Source: Streptomyces sp. NBC_01288 (lineage in GTDB: Bacteria; Actinomycetota; Actinomycetes; Streptomycetales; Streptomycetaceae). From it: a stretch of 64,000 nt of DNA. Both the position numbers and the translations under genes were made by a program. The notes under the pieces were generated by a model, which worked only from the letters and a program-made list of their open reading frames with translations, was not told the DNA's origin and made no database searches. The DNA is taken from assembly GCF_035982055.1 (NCBI RefSeq), contig NZ_CP108427.1, positions 5,269,001-5,333,000 of the forward strand. Direction: 5' to 3'. This document shows, in pieces, positions 16,865 through 24,963 of the stretch (position 1 is the first letter of the stretch; every line of letters begins with the position of its first letter).

Positions 16865-17950
16865 TTGGCCACGGTTGACACCGCACCCGTAGAACCACAC
16901 GCACGCCCCACCCTGCCCGTCCCGCCCACATGGCCGCGCTCGGTGGCGGTCCCCGCACAACTGCGGCCGGTGTCACAGCCAGGTCCGGTGGAACGGTCCG
17001 GTGCGGTGGCTCAGCCAGGTTTGGTGGAACGGTCGGGTCCGGTGCCGCAGTTGCGCCCGGCGTCACAGCCAAAGCCGGTGGCACAGCAGCGCCCGGTGCC
17101 GACTCCGCCGCGGCAGCGCTCCGTGACGGTCATCGACCAGCAGCCCTTCACCGCACCCCCCGACCGGCAGCGCTCCGCGACGGCCGACGGCCCGCAGCAG
17201 TCCGCCGCCACCCTCATCGGCTCCGTCCAACGGGCCATGCGCCTGTTGGAGTCCGTCGCCGGACACGAACACGGCGCCCCCGCCAAGCAGTTGGCCCGCG
17301 AGACCGGCCTCGCCCTGCCCACGGCGTACCACCTGCTGCGCACCCTTGTGCACGAGGGATATCTCCGGCGCGACAAGGGGCTGTTCTTCCTCGGGGAGGC
17401 GGCCGAGCGGCTGAGCAGCAGTGGGGCGCAGGAGAAACGTCGCAGCACGATCGTCGACGCGTTGGCGCAGTGGCGGGATTTGATCGGTGCACCGGTGTAC
17501 TACGCGATGTACCGCGACGGTGAGATCGAGGTCCTGTGCGTCTCCGACACCTCCGGCAGTCCGGCGGTCGAGGAGTGGGCGGACTTCCGTGAGACGGGGC
17601 ACGCGCACGCGATCGGCCAGTGCCTGCTGGCCCAGTTGGACGAGGACGTCCGCCGCGACCACCTCGACCGCTACCCCGTGCGGTCCCTCACGCCGTACAC
17701 CGTGCGCGACGGCCATGCCCTGGTGCGGCGCCTGGACCGGATGCGGCGGACGGAGCTGGTGGTGGAGCGTCAGGAGTACGCGCTGGGGACGGTCTGCGCG
17801 GCGATTCCGATCACGCTCGGTGCCACGGCCGCCACGATGGCTCTGTCCCTGCCGGCGCATCAGGCCGATCGACTGCCGGGCGCGGCGCGGCAGTTGCAGG
17901 CCGAGGTCGGCAGGCTTCTGGGGTCGCTCGCGCTCTCTATCAGTATCTGA
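16865..17950 (+). CDS. ssgR: IclR-family regulator SsgR
   Basis: The C-terminal ~240 residues are an IclR-type regulator: winged helix starting at SVQRAMRLLES (about 119), with recognition sequence LALPTAYHLLRTLVHEGYL, then the effector domain to the C-terminal LGSLALSISI. The position directly upstream of ssgA identifies it as SsgR, the activator of ssgA in S. coelicolor. Residues 1-115 are Pro/Gln/Val-rich and contain near-duplicated PGPVERSG and PGLVERSG segments. The start is TTG 16865 with GGGAG about 7 bp upstream. The known SsgR is about 241 residues, so a shorter product starting nearer the helix-turn-helix is possible. Confidence 0.88.
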   Translation: MATVDTAPVEPHARPTLPVPPTWPRSVAVPAQLRPVSQPGPVERSGAVAQPGLVERSGPVPQLRPASQPKPVAQQRPVPTPPRQRSVTVIDQQPFTAPPDRQRSATADGPQQSAATLIGSVQRAMRLLESVAGHEHGAPAKQLARETGLALPTAYHLLRTLVHEGYLRRDKGLFFLGEAAERLSSSGAQEKRRSTIVDALAQWRDLIGAPVYYAMYRDGEIEVLCVSDTSGSPAVEEWADFRETGHAHAIGQCLLAQLDEDVRRDHLDRYPVRSLTPYTVRDGHALVRRLDRMRRTELVVERQEYALGTVCAAIPITLGATAATMALSLPAHQADRLPGAARQLQAEVGRLLGSLALSISI

Positions 17951-18049
17951 AAACTTACTCCTTGTGATCTAACGTGTACGTTCAGCAATATTCCTTCAGT
18001 GTCACGGGGATCATTCCCGGCCAGACGACGGCAGTTGACGGGATAGGCG

Positions 18050-18487
18050 ATGCGCGAGTCCGTACAGGCAGAGGTCATGATGAGCTTCCTCGTCTCCGAG
18101 GAGCTCTCCTTCCGTATCCCGGTCGAGCTGGGTTACGAGACGTGCGATCCGTACGCCGTGCGGCTGACCTTCCATTTGCCGGGTGATGCCCCGGTGACCT
18201 GGGCCTTCGGCCGGGAGCTGCTGATCGACGGGGTGGGTATGGCGTGCGGGGAGGGCGACGTGCGGATCGAGCCCGTCGACCCCGAGACGCTGGGCGAGGT
18301 GCTGATCCGGCTTCAGGTGGGCAGCGACCAGGCGTTGTTCCGCACCGGCGCGGCCCCGCTGGTGGCGTTCCTCGACCGCACCGACCGGCTGGTTCCACTC
18401 GGTCAGGAGGGCGCCCTCGCCGACTTCGACACCCACCTCGACGAGGCGCTGGACCGCATCCTGGCGGAGGAGCAGAGCGCGGGGTGA
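18050..18487 (+). CDS. ssgA: Sporulation cell-division activator SsgA
   Basis: A 145-residue SsgA-like protein, slightly longer than the usual 136-144. The opening MRESVQAEVMMSFLVSEELS and the core LTFHLPGDAPVTWAFGRELL are hallmarks of SsgA itself rather than SsgB-G. It localises to future septum sites and stimulates sporulation-specific cell division by bringing in SsgB and so FtsZ. It follows ssgR by 99 bp, consistent with control by SsgR at its own promoter. ATG 18050 matches the known N-terminus. Confidence 0.95.
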   Translation: MRESVQAEVMMSFLVSEELSFRIPVELGYETCDPYAVRLTFHLPGDAPVTWAFGRELLIDGVGMACGEGDVRIEPVDPETLGEVLIRLQVGSDQALFRTGAAPLVAFLDRTDRLVPLGQEGALADFDTHLDEALDRILAEEQSAG

Positions 18488-18719
18488 GGTGTTGTGTCGG
18501 CGGTGGGGGCGGGAGTTGGCGTAACGCTTCGCCACGAACCCTGAACTGAAGTCGCTGGAGGGGCCATGAGCTCTGAAGGGCCCTGCAGAGTTCTGAAGGC
18601 CTCGGGGGAGGTTGAAGTCCTGGCGGTCAGGGGATTCGCAGTAACGCTTCTGCGTGGCTTTCTGGGGCGGTTCTCGCCGTCCATGGCAGTGCCTGCGGCG
18701 TCTCAGCGCTCGCGGCCCC

Positions 18720-20240
18720 TCAGTGCTTGCGGCGTCGGCCCTTCCCGCCGCGCGCCGCAGCGGGCTTGGCACTTGGCGCCGACATGGTCGCCGTAGCCGT
18801 AACCGAGGCCCCTACAGCCGCTCCAGCCGGAACCGCCTCGCGCCCCGGTCGGTCCGCCGAGACCACCAGGGCCGCGAGGGCCGTGGTGACCGGTACCGAG
18901 GCGACCAGGCCGATCGAACCCACCAGCGTGCGCACGATCTCCTCTGCGACCAACTCGCTGTTGGCGACCGCGCCCACGCTGCTCTGCGCGATGGAGAAGA
19001 GCAGCAGCAGAGGCAGCGCTGCACCCGCGTAGGCGAGGACGAGTGTGTTGACGACCGACGCGATGTGATCGCGGCCGATGCGGATGCCGGCGCGGTACAG
19101 CCCGCGCCAGCCCATCGCGGGGTTGGCCTCGTGCAGTTCCCAGACCGCCGATGTCTGGGTGACCGTCACATCGTCGAGCACGCCGAGCGAACCGATGATG
19201 ACGCCGGCGAGCAGCAGACCGCTCATGTCGATCGACGGATACAGCCCGTGGATCAGACCTGTGTTGTCGTCCGTGTTCCCGGTCAGCGCGGCCCAGCCGA
19301 TGAACACCGAGCCCAGGACGCCGATCAGCACCAGCGACATCAGGGTGCCGAGCACCGCCACCGATGTTCGGGCCGACAGCCCGTGGCACATGTAGAGGGC
19401 GATGAGCATGATGGCGCTCGAACCGACCACCGCCACGATCAGCGGGTTCGAGCCGTGCAGGATCGCGGGCAGGATGAAGAAGTTCAGGATCATGAAGCTG
19501 ATGGCCAGCGCGACCAGTGCCATGACACCGCGCAGCCGGCCCACCACCACGACGGCCAGCGCGAAGATCCCGGCGAGCAGTGCCATCGGGAACTTGCGGT
19601 TCACGTCGGTGACGGAGTACTGCAGATCCCTGGGCGCGGAGGGCTCGTACGCGACCACGACCTTCTCGCCCTGATGCAACTGCCGTGACTGGTCGGGCTG
19701 CACGATCTCCGTGAACGTACGGCCCTTGTCCTTGCCGGTGGAGACCGTGACCGTGGCCTTCTTGCAGGTGCCGGCCGCCTCCTGTGCAGCCGAGGAGCCC
19801 TCGGCGGTGGAGGTGTCCCCGGTCGAGCCTCCGCCCGAGGCGTTCACCGAGGCGCAGCTCACGCTGATGACTTTGGTGACCGTCGCCTGCTGTGTCTGCC
19901 GGTCGAAGCCGACGCCCGTGCGCTTGTGCGACGGGGCGCCGCCGGGCCAGAGCACCACCATGCCGACCACGACCGCCACCGTGAACGGGATCAGGATCGC
20001 CGCGATGACTTTCCGCAGATGCCGGGACACGGGGGCGGCGGGGCCGTGGCTGTGCGAGTGACCGTGTCCTCCACCGCCTGCCCCGGAACTGTGCCCGCCG
20101 TCTCCACCCGGCCCGTGTCCACCGTCCCCACCCGAGCCGTGGTCGTGCCCGGAACCGGAGCCGTGGTCGTCGCCGGGCCCGTGATCGTGGCCATGCGGCG
20201 GCCCGGTCGGCGGGTACGGGGGCTGCTGTGTGGTGGTCAC
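18720..20240 (-). CDS. YibE/F family membrane protein with His-rich N-terminus
   Basis: A 506-residue protein. Residues 12-67 are a Gly/His/Asp-rich tail with many GHDHG and HGHSHSHG repeats, followed by a helix (about 75-97), an extracytoplasmic domain (100-220), and seven or so helices with the YibE/F signature LGVLDDVTVTQTSAVWELHE. YibE/F proteins have no settled function; the His-rich tail suggests binding of Zn, Ni or Co (inference). Start GTG 20240 gives MTTTQQPPYPP. The gene is convergent with ssgA and divergent from thiC. In the 232-bp gap to ssgA only two AACGCTTC copies stand out. Confidence 0.85.
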   Translation of the reverse strand: MTTTQQPPYPPTGPPHGHDHGPGDDHGSGSGHDHGSGGDGGHGPGGDGGHSSGAGGGGHGHSHSHGPAAPVSRHLRKVIAAILIPFTVAVVVGMVVLWPGGAPSHKRTGVGFDRQTQQATVTKVISVSCASVNASGGGSTGDTSTAEGSSAAQEAAGTCKKATVTVSTGKDKGRTFTEIVQPDQSRQLHQGEKVVVAYEPSAPRDLQYSVTDVNRKFPMALLAGIFALAVVVVGRLRGVMALVALAISFMILNFFILPAILHGSNPLIVAVVGSSAIMLIALYMCHGLSARTSVAVLGTLMSLVLIGVLGSVFIGWAALTGNTDDNTGLIHGLYPSIDMSGLLLAGVIIGSLGVLDDVTVTQTSAVWELHEANPAMGWRGLYRAGIRIGRDHIASVVNTLVLAYAGAALPLLLLFSIAQSSVGAVANSELVAEEIVRTLVGSIGLVASVPVTTALAALVVSADRPGREAVPAGAAVGASVTATATMSAPSAKPAAARGGKGRRRKH

Positions 20241-20373
20241 CGCCCGATCATCGCAAGAACGCCCGAGGCCCACTGTTCACCGCGCCACTTATGACGCTAG
20301 CGTGGAGGCACCTTTGCACACGCGGGAGCTCGGAGCACCGGGCTGAGAGGGCGCTGACCTTCGTCTTTGCGCT

Positions 20374-20387
20374 GTTTCACGTGAAAC
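20374..20387. other. parS: parS site 6 (perfect), inside the thiC riboswitch arm
   Basis: Perfect GTTTCACGTGAAAC located between the CTGAGAGGG core and the GAACCTG half of the TPP riboswitch. Confidence 0.9.
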
Positions 20388-20406
20388 GTCACCTGAATCG
20401 AGTGAT

Positions 20407-20420
20407 GTTTCACATGAAAC
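20407..20420. other. parS: parS-like site, one mismatch (GTTTCACATGAAAC)
   Basis: Differs from parS by one base in the central CG step, 33 bp after the perfect copy (start to start), also within the riboswitch arm. In RNA the flanking ATGTTTCA and TGAAACAT can pair into a hairpin. Confidence 0.6.
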
Positions 20421-20493
20421 ATCGACTGATGGAAACCGCTGCGTCGACCGCCGAACCTGTTACCGGGTAATGCCGGCGTAGGGAGTAGGTCTC

Positions 20494-22332
20494 ATGACCA
20501 ACAAGGACGCACACACGTCTGCCTTCAGCCAGGACGAACAGCCCATTCCGGGCGAGGAGTTCGCGCGGACCGAGCAGCCCAGGGCGGCCGGAGAGCCGAC
20601 GGAGGCCGAGCAGTCCATCGGCTGGCACAAGGGGTATGTGGGCGGCTCGCGCCCCGATCTGCGGGTGCCGGTCCGTCAGGTGCACCTCACCAACGGGCAG
20701 TCCGTGACGCTGTACGACACCTCCGGTCCGTACACCGATCCGCTCGTCGACACCGACGTCCGCAGGGGGCTGGCGCCGCTGCGGGAGAACTGGATCATCG
20801 CCCGCGGTGACACCGAGGAGTACGCGGGCCGGCCCGTCCGCCCCGAGGACGACGGGATCAAGCACACCTCACCGCGCGGTGGACTGCGCAACCTCGACGC
20901 GGTCTTCCCCGGCCGTCCGCGTCAGCCGCGCCGAGGCCGTGACGGCACGGCGGTCACGCAACTCGCCTACGCGCGACGGGGCGAGATCACGCCCGAGATG
21001 GAGTTCGTGGCCGTACGGGAGAAGGTTTCGCCCGAGGTGGTCCGGGAGGAGATCGCGGCCGGGCGGGCGGTGCTGCCGGCCAACGTCAACCATCCGGAGA
21101 TCGAGCCGATGATCATCGGCAAGCGGTTCCTGGTGAAGGTCAACGCCAACATCGGCAATTCCGCGGTCACTTCCTCCATCGAGGAGGAGGTCGAGAAGAT
21201 GACCTGGGCGACCCATTGGGGCGCCGACACGGTCATGGACCTGTCCACCGGCCGCAATATCCACACCACCCGCGAGTGGGTGCTGCGCAACTCCCCCGTT
21301 CCCATCGGCACGGTGCCGCTCTATCAGGCGCTCGAAAAGGTCGACGGCCGCGCCGAGGAGCTGACCTGGGAGATCTACAAGGACACGGTCGTCGAACAGG
21401 CCGAACAGGGCGTGGACTACATGACCGTCCACGCGGGTGTCCGGCTGCCGTTCGTACCGCTGACGGCGAACCGCAAGACGGGCATCGTCTCGCGCGGCGG
21501 CTCGATCATGGCGGCCTGGTGCCTCGCGCACCACAAGGAATCGTTCCTCTACGAGAACTTCGAGGAGCTGTGCGAGATCCTCGCCGCCTACGACGTCACG
21601 TACTCGCTGGGCGACGGCCTGCGGCCGGGTTCGATCGCGGACGCCAACGACGAGGCGCAGTTCGCGGAGTTGCGGACACTCGGGGAACTCAACACGATCG
21701 CGAAGCGTTTCAACGTACAGACCATGATCGAGGGCCCGGGACATGTCCCGATGCACAAGATCAAGGAGAACATCGACCTTCAGCAGGAGATCTGTGATGA
21801 AGCTCCGTTCTATACGCTCGGCCCGCTGACGACGGACGTCGCGCCGGCGTACGACCACATCACCTCCGGCATCGGTGCCGCGATGATCGCCTGGTGGGGC
21901 ACGGCCATGCTCTGCTATGTCACGCCCAAGGAGCACTTGGGCCTGCCCAATCGTGACGACGTCAAGACCGGCGTCATCACCTACAAGATCGCCGCCCACG
22001 CAGCCGACCTCGCCAAGGGGCACCCCGGTGCGCAGGAATGGGACGACGCGCTGTCCGACGCCCGCTTCGAGTTCCGCTGGGAGGACCAGTTCAACCTGGC
22101 CCTCGACCCGGACACGGCACGGGAGTTCCACGACGAGACGCTTCCGGCGGAGCCGGCCAAGACGGCACACTTCTGCTCCATGTGCGGGCCGAAGTTCTGC
22201 TCGATGAAGATCTCCCACGACATCCGCCGTGAGCACGGCGGGAGTCGGGAGGAGATCGAGGTCGGGATGGAGCAGAAGTCGAAGGAGTTCGCCGCGGCGG
22301 GCAACCGGGTGTACCTGCCGATCGCCGACTGA
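20494..22332 (+). CDS. thiC: Phosphomethylpyrimidine synthase ThiC
   Basis: A 612-residue radical-SAM enzyme that converts aminoimidazole ribotide into the hydroxymethylpyrimidine phosphate moiety of thiamine. The C-terminal 4Fe-4S motif CSMCGPKFC (about 561-569, CX2CX4C) is present, as are the conserved blocks GNSAVTSSIEEEVEK, RGGSIMAAWC, IEGPGHVPMHKI and TTDVAPAYDH. The first ~80 residues are a variable acidic tail. ATG 20494 sits 8 bp after the Shine-Dalgarno embedded in the TPP riboswitch, so thiamine pyrophosphate should switch it off. Confidence 0.97.
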   Translation: MTNKDAHTSAFSQDEQPIPGEEFARTEQPRAAGEPTEAEQSIGWHKGYVGGSRPDLRVPVRQVHLTNGQSVTLYDTSGPYTDPLVDTDVRRGLAPLRENWIIARGDTEEYAGRPVRPEDDGIKHTSPRGGLRNLDAVFPGRPRQPRRGRDGTAVTQLAYARRGEITPEMEFVAVREKVSPEVVREEIAAGRAVLPANVNHPEIEPMIIGKRFLVKVNANIGNSAVTSSIEEEVEKMTWATHWGADTVMDLSTGRNIHTTREWVLRNSPVPIGTVPLYQALEKVDGRAEELTWEIYKDTVVEQAEQGVDYMTVHAGVRLPFVPLTANRKTGIVSRGGSIMAAWCLAHHKESFLYENFEELCEILAAYDVTYSLGDGLRPGSIADANDEAQFAELRTLGELNTIAKRFNVQTMIEGPGHVPMHKIKENIDLQQEICDEAPFYTLGPLTTDVAPAYDHITSGIGAAMIAWWGTAMLCYVTPKEHLGLPNRDDVKTGVITYKIAAHAADLAKGHPGAQEWDDALSDARFEFRWEDQFNLALDPDTAREFHDETLPAEPAKTAHFCSMCGPKFCSMKISHDIRREHGGSREEIEVGMEQKSKEFAAAGNRVYLPIAD

Positions 22333-22376
22333 CGGCGACCGGCACGGCTCTCGGGCAGCTCTCGATCGGCTCTCGG

Positions 22377-23606
22377 TCAGTTCTTGGCGGGCTTTTCGCA
22401 CAGGGCGTGGTCGACGAGGGTGTTTGTCGCGTGGTTGAGGGCGGGCAGGTCCGGGGACGCGGTGGTGGTCGTGATGGAGATCGTCACCGCGCGTCTGCCG
22501 TCTGCGCTCACCGCGGGGCGGGTGTTGACGCCCGCGCCGTCGCCCTCGTGGCTGTAGTAGAAACCGCCGCAGGTCAGCGGGATCTTGCGGAGGCCGAGGC
22601 CGTAGGTGCCCTCGGGCATCTCGGCCACGTCCTCCGGGTCGTCGGTGCGCTGGACGGTCTGCCGCATCTCGCGCCACTGCGCGGCGGGGAGCAGCCGGCC
22701 GTCCGCCAGGGCGCGGAAGAAGGTGTTCAGGTCGGCGGTGGTGCTCACCACGCCGGAGTCCGCGGTGTGCTGGTAGCTGTGCTCGGTGACGTCGAGACGT
22801 TTGCCGTCGGCGGTCGTCAGATACGCGTTCACGTGCGGGTCGGGTAGGAACGGGTTGAGCCCGGGAATGGAGGTGTTCCGCAGTCCGAGCTTCGCGATGA
22901 TCCGGTGCGCGACCAGGTCCTGCCAGCTCGCGCCGCCGGCCTTCTCGGCGATCATCCCGGCCAGCAGGTAGTTGGTGTTGGAGTACGCCCACCGGGTGGG
23001 CCCGCCCGGCTGGGGTACGAACACCGGTCGGTGCTTCATCGCCACCGCGACCAGGTCGGCGGTGGGGGTGGTGTCGTAGCGGTTCTCGTCGAAGTGGTTG
23101 ATCAGCGCGTCCTGGATCTCCGGGTCGTCGATGTAGTCGTACAGGCCGCTGGTCTGGCGGAGGAGGTCGCGGACGGTGATGCGGCTGCCGTTGTTGCCGT
23201 TGCCGGCGACGACTCCGGGCAGCCAGTGTTCGACGGTGTCGTCGAGCGACAGGCGCTTCTCCGCGACGAGTTGGAGGACGACGGTCGCCACGAAGGTCTT
23301 CGTCGTGCTGGCCACGCGGAAGTGCGCGTTCCACGGGATCGGGGCCGTGGAGTCGGCGGTTCGAGTGCCGATGCGGGCCATCAGCGGGGCGCCGTTCGGG
23401 CCGTCGACCCTGGCCAGCACGTTCACGTCGCCGCCGCCGGCCTTGCGTACGGCTGCGAGGTCCTGGCGGAGCGTGGCCTCGCTGTAGGAGTGCGTCGGTG
23501 TGCTCTGGCCGCTGGTGGCGGCGGTCGCGGCCAGGGGTGAGCCCAGGGCGAGGAGCGCTGCTGCCAGTACTGCGGCGCCGGTCTTCTTCGACGACGGCAT
23601 CTGCAT
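22377..23606 (-). CDS. Secreted D-Ala-D-Ala carboxypeptidase / beta-lactamase-like serine hydrolase
   Basis: A 409-residue exported enzyme. A Sec signal peptide (KK followed by AAVLAAALLALGSPLAATAA) ends near residue 30. Motifs are ASTTKTF (nucleophile Ser in SXXK, about residue 95), YSNTNY (about 192) and the HEG triad variant SHEGDGAG near 355. This matches the R61-type DD-carboxypeptidases of Streptomyces, which trim peptidoglycan stem peptides or act as esterases. ATG 23606 follows GGGGGA. It is 44 bp beyond and convergent with thiC. Confidence 0.9.
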   Translation of the reverse strand: MQMPSSKKTGAAVLAAALLALGSPLAATAATSGQSTPTHSYSEATLRQDLAAVRKAGGGDVNVLARVDGPNGAPLMARIGTRTADSTAPIPWNAHFRVASTTKTFVATVVLQLVAEKRLSLDDTVEHWLPGVVAGNGNNGSRITVRDLLRQTSGLYDYIDDPEIQDALINHFDENRYDTTPTADLVAVAMKHRPVFVPQPGGPTRWAYSNTNYLLAGMIAEKAGGASWQDLVAHRIIAKLGLRNTSIPGLNPFLPDPHVNAYLTTADGKRLDVTEHSYQHTADSGVVSTTADLNTFFRALADGRLLPAAQWREMRQTVQRTDDPEDVAEMPEGTYGLGLRKIPLTCGGFYYSHEGDGAGVNTRPAVSADGRRAVTISITTTTASPDLPALNHATNTLVDHALCEKPAKN

Positions 23607-23819
23607 GGTCGTATCCCCCGGTGTTCTGGTTCCTGGTCGGTGACGATCACCAGCCAACCGGATCTGCCGGCGCGAGGGGATGGGGCTGTCCTCCGGATGA
23701 GGGGTGCACCTGGCCCCCGTACGGTCTACGGGTTCGCCCCCGGCCGTAGATTTGTCTGTGGAGTGGAGTGGAGTGGAGTTGCTCCGGGGGTGTGTTGTTG
23801 TGGGCTGGGGGACTGGGGG

Positions 23820-24812
23820 ATGGGGACCGTGATTCTTCTGCAGGTGACGGACGAGGCGCAGTCGCTGGCGTGGGACGGCGATGATCTGGTCGATGTCGTG
23901 GGTGGTCGGCGGTGGGGTGCCGACGGTGTGGAGCGTCAGGTCTCGGTCGGCCATGGGTATTCCTTCGACCGGAGCGTCAGCTCTCCGTCCGGCCGCTTCA
24001 CCGTGGTCTACGACGAGCGGGGCACCGAGGCACTGTTGCTGGACGGCGATCGGCCGGTCCGTGAGCTGGAGCGCAATGACGACTACGCCGAGGACTTCGA
24101 CTATCCGGTCGCCCTCGGGGTGCTGCGGGACGGCCGTGAGGTACTGGTGCACTGCCCGGACCAGTACGACCTCCTTGAGATCGAGGACGCGGAATCCGGA
24201 GAACGGCTCACGGTCGGCGACCGTACGCGGAACGACGTCCTCCACTCGCGGCTGGCGGTCTCTCCGGGTGGGACCCATCTGTTGTCGGCGGGCTGGGTGT
24301 GGCATCCGTACGGGATCGTCGAAGTCTTCGATCTGGAACGGGCGTTGACGGATCCCGCTGTGCTCGACGGCCGTGGCGTGCCGTCCTTCTACCCGGGCAA
24401 CAGTTCCGAGGTGATCTCGGGCTGCTGGCTCGACGGTGACCGCCTGGCGGTGGCGACCGGGGAGGAGTTCGTCGACGAGGAGGAGACCGCGGCGAGCGCG
24501 GGCCTGGGCAAACGGCAGTTGGGCGTGTGGTCGCTCGCCGAGAAGCGGTGGGTGCATCGCAACAGGGTCGACTTCCACATCGGCACGCTGATCCCGCGGG
24601 GTGACACGCTCGTCTCGCTGTACGGGCATCCGCGGCTGATCGATGTCACGACGGGGACGTCGATGGCGGAGTGGCCGGCTGTGGAGGTGCCGAGCAAGGA
24701 GGGGAGTTACGGGGTCATCGACATCCCGTCGCCCGTCGCGGCCCTGCACCCGGACGGCATCCGGCTGGCTGTCGCCCAGCCCGGGAGCATCGCGATCATC
24801 GACCTTCCCTGA
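23820..24812 (+). CDS. Unrecognised protein, beta-propeller-like
   Basis: A 330-residue soluble protein without a family I can name. It shows repeated short beta-type blocks with aromatic and acidic turns (SPSGRFTVVYDERG, SPGGTHLLSAGWVWHPYG, LHPDGIRLAVAQPG), the look of a WD/NHL-like propeller with about six blades. There is no signal peptide or membrane segment. ATG 23820 lies at the end of a G-rich stretch that could act as a ribosome binding site. Upstream, at about 23759-23783, GGAGT is repeated four or five times. Confidence 0.7.
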   Translation: MGTVILLQVTDEAQSLAWDGDDLVDVVGGRRWGADGVERQVSVGHGYSFDRSVSSPSGRFTVVYDERGTEALLLDGDRPVRELERNDDYAEDFDYPVALGVLRDGREVLVHCPDQYDLLEIEDAESGERLTVGDRTRNDVLHSRLAVSPGGTHLLSAGWVWHPYGIVEVFDLERALTDPAVLDGRGVPSFYPGNSSEVISGCWLDGDRLAVATGEEFVDEEETAASAGLGKRQLGVWSLAEKRWVHRNRVDFHIGTLIPRGDTLVSLYGHPRLIDVTTGTSMAEWPAVEVPSKEGSYGVIDIPSPVAALHPDGIRLAVAQPGSIAIIDLP

Positions 24813-24870
24813 ACACCTTTCCTGAACCTGAACGCGGGCGGGGTTCGACGAGCGCAGCACTCGGCGCCCC

Positions 24871-24905
24871 TGTGAACCTGTGAACCTGTGAACCTGTGGT
24901 TCACC
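24871..24905. repeat. 8-bp tandem repeat TGTGAACC with terminal inverted copy
   Basis: Three copies of TGTGAACC in tandem, followed by TGTGGTTCACC, so the last unit is an inverted copy and the end can fold as GTGAACC-TGT-GGTTCAC. Confidence 0.75.
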
Positions 24906-24924
24906 GACCCGTCGACCGGACGTT

Positions 24925-24958
24925 CGGCTTGCGCTCCCCTGGGTGGGGGCGCAAGCCG
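24925..24958. terminator. Bidirectional terminator between convergent genes
   Basis: A long, nearly perfect stem, CGGCTTGCGC plus CCCC paired with GGGG plus GCGCAAGCCG, separated by a short loop around 24940-24944. It lies between the convergent stops at 24812 and 24964. Confidence 0.8.
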
Positions 24959-24963
24959 AGGGG

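Larger units (their letters stand above)
20314..20490 (+). ncRNA. TPP riboswitch (thi-box) of thiC
   Basis: The conserved thi-box parts are present: P2 pairing AGCTCGG with CCGGGCT, the CTGAGAGGG core (20343-20351), GAACCTG, and the 3' block ACCGGGTAATGCCGGCG followed by TAGGGAG. The GGGAG at 20481-20485 is also the Shine-Dalgarno of thiC, so TPP binding should hide it and block translation. The optional P3 arm is expanded to roughly 90 bases (about 20352-20445) and contains one perfect and one near-perfect parS. Confidence 0.92.

Noticed and set aside
20869..23334. 821-residue open frame on the minus strand over thiC and the neighbouring gene
   Set aside because: It is antisense to thiC and made of Arg/Ala/Val-rich low-complexity sequence, a normal by-product of 72% GC codon use.
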